Shown here one piece after another: positions 45,061 through 56,370 of a stretch of DNA of 64,000 bases (positions are counted from its first letter, which is position 1; every line of letters starts with the position of its first letter). The DNA is from Portulaca oleracea. Its lineage: Eukaryota; Streptophyta; Magnoliopsida; Caryophyllales; Portulacaceae. The stretch covers positions 33,913,383 to 33,977,382 of the forward strand of contig CM055874.1 in the NCBI GenBank assembly GCA_029582165.1, in the 5' to 3' direction. The notes beneath the pieces are model-generated. The model ran no database searches. It was not told the DNA's origin and saw nothing but the letters and a program-made list of their open reading frames with translations. A program made the translations under genes and the position numbers.

Positions 45061-46092
45061 ATGGCCATGGAGAACGTCGAAGAATTGGAGTTAAGCAGCC
45101 TCCACTTAACCGAAGCGGAAGAAGAAGTAGTGGAGGTTGATGAAGAGATACCAGAAGAGAAGAAGGAGGAGATAGAGCTGAGTTTGGTGGGACACCTGTT
45201 GACAATGAATTCGTTTAATGCAAGAGTGATGAAGAACGTCCTGAAGAATGTATGGAGTCCCTCAAAAGGAGTCGTGATAAGAGAATTGGCCGATAACTTA
45301 TTCTTTTTCCAATTCTTTCCCATGGAGGACAAACTGCATGTTATCAACGAGGGACCTTGGTCCTTCGACAATAAACTTTTGTTGGTGAAAGAATGGTCAG
45401 GGACGGAGCAATATGAAGAGATTGAATTTCGAACAACAAGATTCTGGGTTAAAGCTTATGATGTTCCGGCAGTGAGACAGACAATAAACTTTACAAAAGT
45501 TCTAGGAGACAAAGTGGGGACGTTTGTAGGATGTGAGGAAGAATCAATGTGTGGAGCGGACAAATCTTTAGCCTTCCAAGCAGATGTGGACATGACGATG
45601 CCGTTGCGGAGAGGGCTAATGGTCAAGAGAGGGGGCAAATCAATATGGGTTTGATTTAAATATCTCAAACTCCCCGATTATTGTTATGGGTGTGGGAAGC
45701 TAGGGCACCTTCTGAAAGCATGTGATACAGTAGACCCAGAAACGCCTGGAGACGAGCTATAATATGGGCCTCGGCTGAAAGCTTCACCTCTGAAGTCGAA
45801 AAGGCGGAATGCAGAGGCAGAAATTCAGGAGGAAAAACGGTTGTTCAAAAGCTTAAAAAACAAACAACCCCAATCAAGAGCGAGGCAAAGGCTGACTTTT
45901 TCATCTTCGACGGATAGTATGGGGTCGAAGGAGAAAGAAGAGAGAGAAGGAAGTAATCAACACTCGAGGATGATTATTGATGAAGAGGAAACGGTGAAAG
46001 TGGGAAATGAAGCTTTCAAGAGGAAAGTGGAGGGTAAGGAAGTTTTGGGGGGAGGAGGAAAAATCATTGCAGTAGAACACAAAACAATCTAA
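45061..46092 (+). pseudogene. LINE ORF1: DUF4283 domain and CCHC zinc knuckle
   Basis: It starts MAMENVEELELSSLHLTEAE. DUF4283-type motifs follow: LVGHLLTMNSFNARVMKNVL, NVWSPSKGVVIRELADNLFF, FPMEDKLHVINEGPWSFDNK and TTRFWVKAYDVP. A TGA at 45652 interrupts, after which the same frame gives FKYLKLPDYCYGCGKLGHLL and KACD, a CX2CX4HX4C knuckle. The C-terminal part is charged (45841-46092). ORF1 of this LINE type binds the element RNA. A single stop separates the domain from the knuckle. Confidence 0.85.
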
Positions 46093-46230
46093 GGGAAATT
46101 TTCAAGACCAGAGGCGGAGGTTGTTGTGCAACTCCGCCTAGAACAATGAGTATCATATGTCTCAACTGCTGAGGCCTGGGTGATCCTTCGGTAGTTAAAA
46201 ATATTCGAGATCTAATTCAGAGAAGATCAC

Positions 46231-47846
46231 TGTTTAGGCCCATTTTTAGGCCTAAATAACACCTTTAGACTTAGTCTTTTGGCTCGATTCCGGTTTATTT
46301 TCTTGCTTTTTACTGTGTTTTTAGTCATTTTGTAGGTTTCATGCGTTTAAAGAGCAAAACAAAGCAAAGGAGCTATTTCAGGGCTTTTTAGGGGTATTTT
46401 GGAGAATTCCGAGTGATTCCCCGAGCCTAGCCGAGCCGAGAACCGAGACGGAGTCGATCCGGGAACCTTTTCCCCAAGTTTGAAGAAAAACAGGGTCGTA
46501 ACACCCACTACAGCCTCCGTAGCGGGCGCTACAACCTGGAAGGAGAGGGAGGAAGGTCCGGCAGAAGGTTGCCGCACCCGCTACCACTGTGGTGCCACCC
46601 CGCGACAACAACTAAAGGAGATTCGGCAGGAGAAGTTCGCGCCCGCGACAAGCTCGGACCAGCAAACGATCGCGCCCGCGAACCAGGATGTGCCGCCCGC
46701 GACCTTGCGCAAGCCCAAATCGCCCTGCCTGTCTTCTCTCGGTCGCGCCTGCGACGATGCGGGTCGCACCCGCGAAGGGCTGACTGTCTGCGCATTTTTT
46801 CTCGGCTAAACGGCAGCGTTTTACTTAACAGCCTTGCTTTGTATAAAAACTGGAATGGACGATTTTGGGGGGGGGGTCCTTTTCATTCAGCTTTTCATCC
46901 ATATTAGAGGTAGGATTAGAGGGATTTCCACAGTGATTAGTGAGCAATTAGTGCATTTGTATCTGATTTCTTATTGGATTGAAGTTTCTATTGAAGATTA
47001 AAGTTATTCTCTACTTTAAGTGTGAAGATTATCACTATTCTTGTTCATCGTTGGTTCCTATTACTTGGCTAAGCATTCTCTTACCCTTAATCTCCTTTAA
47101 TTTGTGTTGATTACTAGTTTGATTGTCATTTGGTGTTTGATTGCTTTTGGATTGTTGCTTTTATTATTTCACTGTTTCATTGTTGTGTTGTCATGAGTTC
47201 CATTGGTTTTGTTGATGTTGACAGTGTAGTGATTAGCATGATTAGAGGCTAGAACCCTATGGGTTAGGGGGTAACTAGGGATGTGAATGGGTGATTAGGA
47301 GTGGGTTAATCATTTAGGGAGTGATTAAAGGGAAAACCACTTTTCCACTCCAATCCTTCCTTCAAGTGGGATGTGTTCGGGATCGAGAGCTCTCGAATAC
47401 ATCCAACACTTGTTAATGGAAGGTTGGAGAGGGAATAGTTAGCACTTGCTCACGAAGGTGAGATAGAGACTAACTAGGGGATTCTATTCGATTAACCCTC
47501 GGAATTCGTTGTGAATTTCGGGGTAGTTAATCGGGATTACCCTTGAGAAAGGAATCTCGTGGCCTTTCTCCAATAGAATACCCATTTGGAATTCCTTATT
47601 TTTCACTCTTTCTTTGCTAAAACCTACTTCTTTATCCCCGTTTATATCCCGAAAATCCCTCGAAACCCATTACCTCATCCTAACCGAACCATAGTTTGTT
47701 TTCTGCTCTGGTTTTGTGAGCCATCACCCTAAAAAAATCTTGCTCCCTAATAGCCTTAACCTACCTAAACCTAGTCACTCAGTCCTAGGCCCTTAGCTCC
47801 TCGAGGAAGAACGACATATAAACCGGATTATACAAACCACGTTACA
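46231..47846 (+). mobile_element. Solo LTR, relative of the complete element's LTR
   Basis: It starts TGTTTAGGCCCATTTTTAGG and ends AAACCACGTTACA. ATCAC is duplicated at 46226-46230 and 47847-47851. The layout matches the 17493 LTR: dyad cluster (46495-46765), TATA GTATAAAAAC (46841-46850), ATGGGTTAGGGGGTAACTAG and CTCCAATCCTTCC blocks. The family is related but clearly diverged. A single LTR with a perfect duplication and no internal region means intra-element recombination removed the rest. Confidence 0.93.
46495..46765 (+). repeat. Dyad cluster of the solo LTR
   Basis: Words include GTAACACCCACTACAG with CGTAGCGGGCGCTAC (46498-46533), CCGCACCCGCTACC, TTCGCGCCCGCGACAA (46637), TCGCGCCCGCGAA (46670), GCCGCCCGCGACC (46692), GTCGCGCCTGCGAC (46742) and GGTCGCACCCGCGAA (46760). 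The core CGCCYG is kept while the arms vary. Long ORFs on both strands here are by-products. Confidence 0.85.
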
Positions 47847-50800
47847 ATCACCAACCTTGGTATTCTTATCGCAAACCAAGAAGAGTAGCAAGGAAATGAT
47901 GGAGATAAAAGGAAGACTAAGGGGGTTTGAGGGAGTGTTTGTAGATGCAAGAGGTCGGGAAGGGGGTCTAGCATTGTTCTTGAAAAAGGAGATGCATGTG
48001 ACAATTTTATCTCTCTCCTCCCACCATGTGGACGTGAAAATTGAGGAAGATAGGGGGCAATTTGGAGATTCTCAAGAATCTATGGATGGGCAGAAGCAAC
48101 GTAAAAGGCAAAAACATGCATGCTCATTCAAGACCTGAATACTCATTCTAACCTCCCGTGGCTAATTAGGGGAGACCTAAATGAAATCTTTTACAATTGC
48201 GAAAAAAAGAGGGGTCCAATGAAGAATCAAAATATCCTCTAGCAGTTCTGTGATACTCTAGAGGAATATCGGCTATTCGATATGGGTTTTTTCGGGGTAT
48301 GATTTCATATGGACAAACAAAAAAGAGGGGATGAAGCTAATAGAAGAAAGGCTGGATAGGTACCGTGCCAATGGTGATTGGTTGACTCTCTTTCCCGATG
48401 CTGATGTTGTGTACCTAGATGAGGAAGTTTCTGACCACCTACCCATTATGTTGACTTTGAGGAAGCTCAAAGACTAAAGGAGAAAGGGAATTCGTAGGTT
48501 TCGGTTTGAGAGCATGTGGGTTCAAGATGAGGAATGCAAGGAGATCATCAAACAAGCTTGGGGAGAGATAGAGGCGGAGGACCCGTGGACCAATGTAGAC
48601 ATGAAAGTGAGAGTATGTGCTGAGAAACTGAAAAAGTGGGGTGAGATGAAATTTGGAAACATTCAAATGAAACTGAAGGATTTGGAAATAAAAGTAAAAG
48701 GGGAAAGAGACAGACAAAGAAGAGGGGATCTTTTGAAAGAAATCAGTGAATGGAGACAAAAAGAGGAAATGTATTGGGCCCAAAGGTTAAGGGTAGATTT
48801 CCTAAAACATGGGGACTCAAACACTAGATGGTTCCATGTACGAGCAAGCATTCGTTGAGCGATAAATACAATTGAATGGCTAGAAAGGGAGGATGGAACA
48901 AGAGCATAAGGCACGGAGGAAATTGAAAATGAAGTGGTCAAGTTCTTCTTGCACCTTTTCACCATGGAGGGAACACAAGATATGTCAGAAGTATTGGAAT
49001 GTGTTGAGTCCAGAGTGACAAAGGAGATGAATAATGAGCTTAACTGCCCTTATATGGCAGAAGAAGTTTACAAGGCGCTGAAAGCAATGCACCCATGTAA
49101 GGCCCTGGGACCGGATGGTCTTAACCCACTGTTCTACCAACAATTCTAGGATATGGTGGGCCCTGATATGACCAAGTTGGTACTACATATTATTCCTCGA
49201 AAATTGAATCACACAAATGTAGTCCTTATTCCTAAGGTAAATAAACCTACATCTCTGGCAAATTTCCGTACAATCAGCGTATGTAATGTTGCATACAAGT
49301 TGGTTACCAAAATGATCACCAACAGACTCAAAAAGATCCTTCCCAAAGTAATTTCTCTCTCACAGAGCGCATGTACCCCAGGAAGTATTTTAACAGATAA
49401 TATCCTCGTAGCATACGAGGTTTTTATTCAATGCAAGCTAACACGAGCAAGAGTGGAACTATGGCACTCAAGCTGAACCTAATAAAAGCCTACGATAGAG
49501 TAGAATGGGTGTTCTTGCGGGAGATTATGATCAAGATGGGGTTCAGAGAGAGCTGGGTGAATATCGTAATGAAATGTGTGGAGACGACGACTTTTTCTTT
49601 TATGATCAATGGCAATCCTAAGGGCTTTGTCACTCCGAGCAGGGATCTCCGACAGGGAGATCCTATATCTCTGTACCTCTTCTTATTCGTTACGGAAGGT
49701 CTAATAGGCCTTTTGAGGAAAGAGGAAGGAAGCGGGACGATAAAGGGTTACAAGGTATGTAGAGAGGCTCCAAGTATTTTGCACTTACTTTTCACCGACG
49801 ACTCAATTTGTTTTCTACAAGGCTGTCATGGAGCAGGCTAGGGAGCTCAAAAAGCTGTTGAGGGTGTATGAAAAGGCTTCGGGACAGAGGATAAGCCTCC
49901 CTAAATTGACGTTGGTCTTTAGCAAAGGTGTTCCTGAAAATCGAAGGAAAGACATCTCCATAGAAATGGATTTAAGGGAATTACTTGCCCAGGAGAAATA
50001 CCTAGGAGTACCGATGCACGTAGGGAAATCTAAAAAGAAAGCTTTCCTACCTATTAAAGATAGAATCGTAAAAAGGTTAACAGGTTGGTTTGATAGATTG
50101 ATCTCGTGGGCTGGTCGGGAGGTGCTCATAAAGGCAATGGCCCAAGCTATTCCCACATACACCATGAGTATATTCAAGTTCCCATCTAATTTTTGCAAGT
50201 CCATCCAATCACTGATTAATCGGTTCTGGTGGGGACAAAGGGGATACAAAAGGAAAATTCACTAGGTTAACAGAGCCAAGCTTGTCCAAAGCAAATCGGA
50301 GGGAGGGATGGGATTCCGTGATCTAGAAGCATTTAACGAGGCTTTACTGGCAAAGCAAATGTGGAGGCTGATGTAGGATGAATCAACTCTCACGGCTAAG
50401 ATACTAAAGGCTCGCTACTATCCAAATGGGAACATCCTCGATGCAGGGTTGGGGAGGAATCCAAGTTATACATGGAGGAGTTTGTGGGGTGTTCAGGAGG
50501 TGATAAAGAAGGGATCGAGATGGCTAGTTGGAGATGGAAAAACAGTGGATATCAGGGAGGATAGATGGATCCCAAGGCCTTACTCATTTAAGCCAGTTGG
50601 AACTAGATCAAACCATACTTGGCCCGAGAACATGAAGGTGGAGGAGCTTATTAACAAAACAACGGGGTGCTGGAAGGAAGGGATCATTAGAGAGCTCTTC
50701 TTACCTTGTGATGCTGATATAATAGTAGGGATTCCCTTATGCACTTCTTGGCCAAAAGACAAATTGGTTTGCCATTTTGACAATGAGGGCAGATTCTCGA

Positions 50801-51881
50801 TAAAGACATCATACCATTTGATCCGGAATCCGAAGAATAGGGACCAAGTAGTTTCGAGTACGACTATCATGAGGGAGTTTTGGTGCACCATATGGAATTT
50901 GAACGTTCCACCAAGGATGAAGGCATTCACATGGAGAGCAACCCAGGGAGCTTTTCCCACCAAATGAAACTTAGCTCGGCAGATTGTGAATTTTGGGATG
51001 AGCTGTGAGATATGCGCTGCGATGGAAGAAACAAATTTCCATTCCCAGGTGAAATGCCCTTTAGCTGAAGAAATATGTGAGACTCGAGCCCTTTTGGAGA
51101 TGAAGCAGAGGAGATTCAGCAGATGGAAATAATCGATTACATAAAACGGGTTACCGACAAGCTGAACAAGGACGAGTTGGGGGAATTCATGGCGGTGATG
51201 TGGGAAGTATGGAACACCAGAAATCGTTTTATACACAGTAAGAAAATGGGTCGGCTGTCAAATGCGGCAAATCGTGCAATAAATCTGGTGGAAGAGTACC
51301 GCAAGTTAAAAGATTTAGGGAAACCACATAGTAAAATTGAAGGCCAGATCTGGACACTACCAGAGCTGGGCCTTGTGAAATTAAACTTTGACGCCGGCAG
51401 GAGAAATGATGGAGGAAGCGGATGAGGTTTTGTCCTTCGGGACAACCTTGGAGATGTGTTGATGTGCGGAGCTCGGAGAAATGAGACGTTCTCCTCCCCA
51501 TAAGTGGAAGAAGCCAAGGCTTGCTTATTTGCTCTCAAAAGGGTTCTACATATGGGATACACAAGAGTACATGTTGAAGGAGATTGTATAGCACTGATAT
51601 CGAAGTTGAAAAAGAAAGATGGGGGAGACTCCTTCACTAGTTATGTGGTTGATGAAGTAATTAATTGTGGGTCCAAATTTGAGAATATATCATGGCAGTA
51701 TGTACGCAGGGATAACAATAAAATTGCACATGAGCTTAGCCTATTTAACTTCCATGGACACGCAAGAGAGAGTTTGGGAGGAAAATGGTCCAGATTTTGT
51801 CCATGATCTGACAAGTATAGATATGTGTAATTTCATTGAAAGAGAAATAATATGAGCCCATTTTGGTTTTCAAAAAAAAAA

Positions 51882-51884
<3 letters not shown>

Positions 51885-51912
<28 letters not shown>

Positions 51913-51913
51913 G

Positions 51914-51984
<71 letters not shown>

Positions 51985-51985
51985 T
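51885..51985. repeat. (TTA)n-(ATC)n microsatellite
   Basis: About 10 TTA units pass into about 24 ATC units. Frames read as poly-Ile, poly-Met or poly-Asp, which produces spurious ORFs. It probably grew from the LINE target duplication TATTTATTATTATTA. Confidence 0.95.
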
Positions 51986-51989
51986 ATTG

Positions 51990-52146
51990 GACAAAACCAA
52001 AATAATTACAGATATTTGCACCAAAATAATTTAATCTCGTATTTATCTGCTTTTTGATTGGTCGGAGTCCCTACAATTGTTTTTTTTTCTCCATTATGCG
52101 GGACCAACAAAGTTTCAATTAATATTATATAGATATATATAGATAG

Positions 52147-52197
<51 letters not shown>

Positions 52198-52379
52198 GAT
52201 AACACCAAAATAATTACTGATATTTAATTTGCACCAAAATAATTTAATTTAGTATTTATCTATATTCTGATTGGTTAGAATCCCTACAATCAATCTCCTT
52301 TCTCCATTCTGCGGGACCCACAAACTTTACTATTAATATTGTATAAATTATTACTATTATAGATAGATTATTAATACTA

Positions 52380-52411
<32 letters not shown>

Positions 52412-52565
52412 AGATAACATCAAAATAATTACTAATATTTAATTTTCACCAAAATAATTTAATTTAGTATTTATCTACATTCTGATTGGTCAGAATCCCT
52501 ATAATTAATCTCCTTTCTCCATTCTACGGGACCCACAAACTTTACTATTAATATTGTATAGATTT
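51990..52565 (+). repeat. Tandem repeat, three units of about 214 bp
   Basis: The anchor CCAAAATAATTTAAT occurs at 52021, 52234 and 52449 (213 and 215 bp apart). Each unit continues TATTTATCTRY... TGATTGGTYRGARTCCCTAC, CTCCTTTCTCCATTCTGCGG, GACCCACAAACTTTACTATT and an ATT microsatellite of varying length. A fourth, older unit lies left of the LINE at 44640-44786. Confidence 0.9.
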
Positions 52566-53097
52566 CTTTTTGATTTAAAAAGTTATTTTTGGTTTGGATG
52601 TTTTCTAGGGAGTTGGATTAAGTTAGGTTAGGTAAGGATAAGTTAAGCTAAATTAAGTTATGCTAGGTTGGTTAGGTCTAACTCAACTAAAGAACAAGAT
52701 TGTTATCTTACATGGTATGTTGTTTAATTTATAGATAAATTTATGAAAAATATTAGCTAATTAAAACTTATGAAAAATATATAATTTAGAAAAAATTTGA
52801 TAATTTACATACTGCGTAATATTAATGTTTGTTACATATTTTGTAAAATATTTAAAATTTGACATGCATTTAAGATATCATAAATGCCTAATAAGGTAAT
52901 CTAATTGTAATTTTACATTAATATATAAAAGGAAAACTAAGAGAAGGGATTGGAAATTAAAGAAAAGGAAAATATTATAATGGTTGTTATCATATAATGG
53001 TTTACCCATAAGCACCAAGCCATAGTCTATTGTACATTTGTACTCCATATACTTTACAATATTTGTTAATTTTCAAAATTTTTTTTAAAAGAAATAT

Positions 53098-53136
<39 letters not shown>

Positions 53137-55189
53137 ATATTTATATGAAAACCAAACCACCTAAGGAAATTCATACCTAAATGAAGAAATTTGAAAGGTA
53201 TAGTTGTTTCTAACATATTTTCAAATCTAAATAATTAATGTCAATTAAAAAAAATATACTGACAGGAAATACTTTGCTTTCACAAAGACTCTAACCTTAG
53301 TAGGGAGCATATAAGATAAAAGTGGTTGTTACTTGATTACCACATTTTTGGTGTCACCATTCTCACATATATAAAAATGTATTGTACTAACAATTTTCAA
53401 AGTGAAATTACTAAGAGAATAATATATTCTATACGAGGGCTAATTATAGATAAAAAAAATGATAAAATTTTGACATATTTTTTTATTCAGTCAATATAGT
53501 TTCAAACTTATTTCTTAATATATATAATATAAATTCATTTAACTTTTTCCTCTAATTAATGAATACAGAAAAGGAAATCACAAGTTAATATATATTTTAA
53601 TTAGTATAAACCTTACCATTCAAATTAGCATTAAAATATATTTATATTACAAAAAATATGAATAATGATAATATAACTTCTTCAAGTGATAATAATTTAT
53701 AAATAGAAATTAATAACTATTATAATTTAATCCTAAAAATAATTGTAGGTGAATTAATAAAAGCTAATGCAGGAGTCATCAAATATATTTGCAAACAAAT
53801 AAAATAGACAAATAAGATAAATTAACAAGTGCATTCCACATGTACAAACACTAGTTAATTGATATAACAAGGCAACAAGACTTTGAGTAACATTATGCTA
53901 GTCATGAAACAACGTTCCTCTCATCAAGTTCATAGTAGATCAACAATCACACAACATACCAAAGATCCACCAACAAACAAACATCAGTCACTAAGTTAAA
54001 TTTCTAAAAATATTCTGGAATCACGCGGAAGTCTCATTTTTTTCCGAGTCATTTCTTGGTGAACATAATCTGTAGATCTGTACAAAATATTACCCACCAA
54101 TATAGGAGTTAGACCTTAATGTACTCAGCCTCATCGTTACGACTTCTTTTGGATCCTAGACATACATAGCGTAAGCCAGAACATGGTCAAATTGAACACT
54201 GAACATCATCGGAGTCGCAACTACAACCCGTACACATGAACATAATCTTACGAGATTCAACATCACGTGAGATACGACACATAATTAACACACGACACCA
54301 ACAATTTACAGGTGCGCCTAGTGTATTATATTGACAAACTGATGTAAAATTTGCAATTTATCTGATTTGAGTAGAGAAGCACAAGAGTCGAGGAAAAAAA
54401 ATCAATCTTGTGATAATTAACATATATATGTATATATCAATTCTATAATCATATCTAAGACAAATCCATTCTAATTCTAGATTCATTTCTATTAGCAGCG
54501 ATCAGATGAGGTACAACAAAACAATAATACAACAAAACTAACATAATCAACATATAATCAATAACAACAACACCATACCAAAAAAAAAAAAAACAAAAAA
54601 CAACAACATCGATGATAACGACATGCGAAGACTAGAGAGAGAGAGTTACTGACCAGATATTGAATCGATCTGAAAGGCAAATGCAAGAAGACTGATAATG
54701 TCTTGAAAGTTCAGGATTTGTCAACAGTGAATGCATCCAAATGCAGAAACATACATCTAGGGTTTGGGAGATTCTAGTAATCCTATTATCATCAAGTTCG
54801 GTGGTTATGTCAATTTAAAGGAGTTTTATTTCGGTAAGAAATGAAATACCATAAAAAAATAGAATAAGATATTGGCATTAGCCTTCCACTACTCTGTCTC
54901 TAACCCGCATATTACAACTATCTTTTCCTTTTATTATTATATATTAGGTAAAGATCTAAAAATGTCTAATGACAAAATATATCCAATACTCTAAGTTTAG
55001 ACAACCATCTTCGATACCAATTACTAATTAAAAGTTATGAGTGAAATATTGATAGTGTAAACATTATCTCACAGGGCAATTTCTGGTGATGTTTGTCGAT
55101 TTTAGGTAACGTTTTAAATTTTTTTTTACAAAAATAAAAAGATAAATCAAAATATTGAACGACAACTTGTACATTGCATTTGCTATCAA
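52566..55189. other. A+T-rich spacer, no gene recognised
   Basis: Very A+T-rich. It has (AAT)n at 53098-53133 and a degenerate GGTTA-rich patch at 52610-52680 that is not plant telomeric repeat. 54000-54400 is less A+T-rich but has no ORF over 60 codons and no domain. Confidence 0.45.
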
Positions 55190-56040
55190 ACTTTAGTGAA
55201 TGCCTAATTTTTGCGTCATGCGCCATGGGCACACATTGATTTCCGACCCGTTATCTACCATCACCAATGAAATAGTCCTATTTGAGCACATGAAAGTTAG
55301 ATAGAGGGCCTTGTTGTGTACTGACTCTATCTTAGATAGGTCCTCGTGGTCAAAAGTAATCATACTTTTGGGATGGATGACATGTGAAACGAGCCTTTCA
55401 AGCGATGTTATTACACGCATTTGGAAGTGTTGCAATGTTTGAATTTAACATTTGTTTGTTGGGCTACGAGATGCAGATGAGTCGCTAGATATAGGTATAT
55501 GCCTTCGTCTTCTTCAGTTGAGTTAGCAAGGGATCCTCTGGTGGAGGGATGGCTTGTCCTGCTGATGTGTTCCATGCTGGAGGCGGTGTTAGCTGGTTCT
55601 GGTTGTGGCGGCCAAACCGAGTAAAAAATGTAGCCCCAGGCTAAGTCTGGATGTCTTGTAGAGCATAGTATAATGCTATCTCCTCTTCTTTTAAGTCGGA
55701 GCCCGTAGGGCTGTCATAGACGTCCTCATCGTCAGTAGTCCAAATATCGTTGATAGTTATCTCTTCTGGATGTTCAATATCCACCTCAGGTTGTTCCTCT
55801 TCTGTGATGGAATAGTGAGGGTCAACCATCTCTTGCCCTCCTGACTTGTGAGGATATCATAGGTTGGGAGTGGGTTGCTATTGTTGTTAGGATTTTAAGC
55901 AGCCTTTGGCAACGAGAGTGCTTTGCTCTAATCATATCCTCGATCTTTACTTTTAAGGTGCAACAATTTTCTATGTCATGCTCGACACTTGTAATAGTAA
56001 CGCTTGTATGCCTTTGATTGTGTTACACTCTTTTTTTTTC
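55190..56040 (-). mobile_element. Tat-type gag end and protease remnant
   Basis: On minus, 56010-55860 reads RYYYKCRA-H then LKSKIEDMIRAK, like the knuckle region of Tat gag. 55829-55641 is an acidic stretch (MVDPHYSITEEEQPEVDIEH). 55560-55480 gives LLTQLKKTKAYTYI. 55435-55193 holds a protease segment with ALYLTFMCSNRTISLVMVDN, then GSEINVCPWRMTQKLGI. In retroviral-type aspartic proteases the motif is D-T/S/N-G, and DNGS fits the plant Tat lineage. Frames are broken. It lies downstream, on minus, of an integrase, which is the wrong order for one element. Confidence 0.75.
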
Positions 56041-56370
56041 TTTTTCTTTTCTTTTAATAAAGCAATGGGATAAGAAAAGTACCCTCTTTCCTTTTGATAT
56101 GTTTGCCTCCAACTTTATTGCTTTCTTTTCTCCTTGATGTTCATCTTCTTTGAATCCTATCGATGCTTATTCTGCACATTATTTTTGGTTTCTCTCCCTT
56201 TTTCTTCCAAGTATTGTGAACCCTTCACCAATTACCGGAATTAAATTCAGTTGCTTGGTGTGGCGTCTAGGTGTAAAACCTTTTTACCCAATCTAAGTTA
56301 GTAGGTTGTATTTGCTCTTTGCCATATGATGTAGCCAACCTTGCTACTTCTCTTGGTAGGATTTCTTGAA
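56041..56370 (-). other. Junction sequence between the two pol fragments
   Basis: No coding similarity is visible on minus here. A T-rich patch lies at 56029-56062. This stretch joins the end of the integrase to the gag-like segment and is where a breakpoint should be sought. Confidence 0.4.

Larger units (their letters stand above)
46146..51806 (+). pseudogene. LINE ORF2: endonuclease, RT, RNase H, split by solo LTR
   Basis: ORF2 opens MSIICLNC at 46146 and reaches IRDLIQRRS at 46230, where a solo LTR intervenes. From 47852 it resumes (LVFLSQTKKSSKEM, RLRGFEGVFVDARGREGGLA). Reverse transcriptase motifs are GPDGLNPLFYQQF (stop after it at 49147), [46 protein letters not shown] and LLFTDDSICFLQG (usual form FADDS, so A is T here). 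After a frame change come YLGVPMHVGKSKKKAF, SYTWRSLWGV and PPRMKAFTWRATQGAFPTK. RNase H retains D, E, D and the final D (LNFDAG, VEEAKACLFAL, VEGDCIALI, RRDNNKIAHELS). Numerous stops make it non-functional. Confidence 0.9.
44787..51881 (+). mobile_element. Near full-length L1-type LINE, mutated, with solo LTR inside
   Basis: The 15-bp direct repeat TATTTATTATTATTA flanks it at 44772-44786 and 51882-51896, and an A run lies at 51872-51881. In order it has a 5' UTR, ORF1 with a DUF4283-type domain and CCHC knuckle (45061-46092), and ORF2 with endonuclease (46146 onward), reverse transcriptase (about 49050-50000), zf-RVT region and RNase H (51345-51800). Many stops and frame changes show it is inactive. 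Without the solo LTR it is about 5.5 kb, close to full length for plant LINEs. Confidence 0.92.

Noticed and set aside
46347..46907. Several overlapping ORFs of 60-112 codons on both strands
   Set aside because: They arise because the G+C-rich dyad cluster of the solo LTR has few stop codons. They match no protein pattern and are mirror images through the dyads.
51745..52057. ORFs made of poly-Met, poly-Asp or poly-Ile
   Set aside because: They are translations of the ATT/ATC microsatellite and carry no other sequence.
52610..52690. Telomere-like GGTTA repeats
   Set aside because: The units are irregular (GGTTA, GGATAA, GCTAA) and differ from the plant TTTAGGG repeat.
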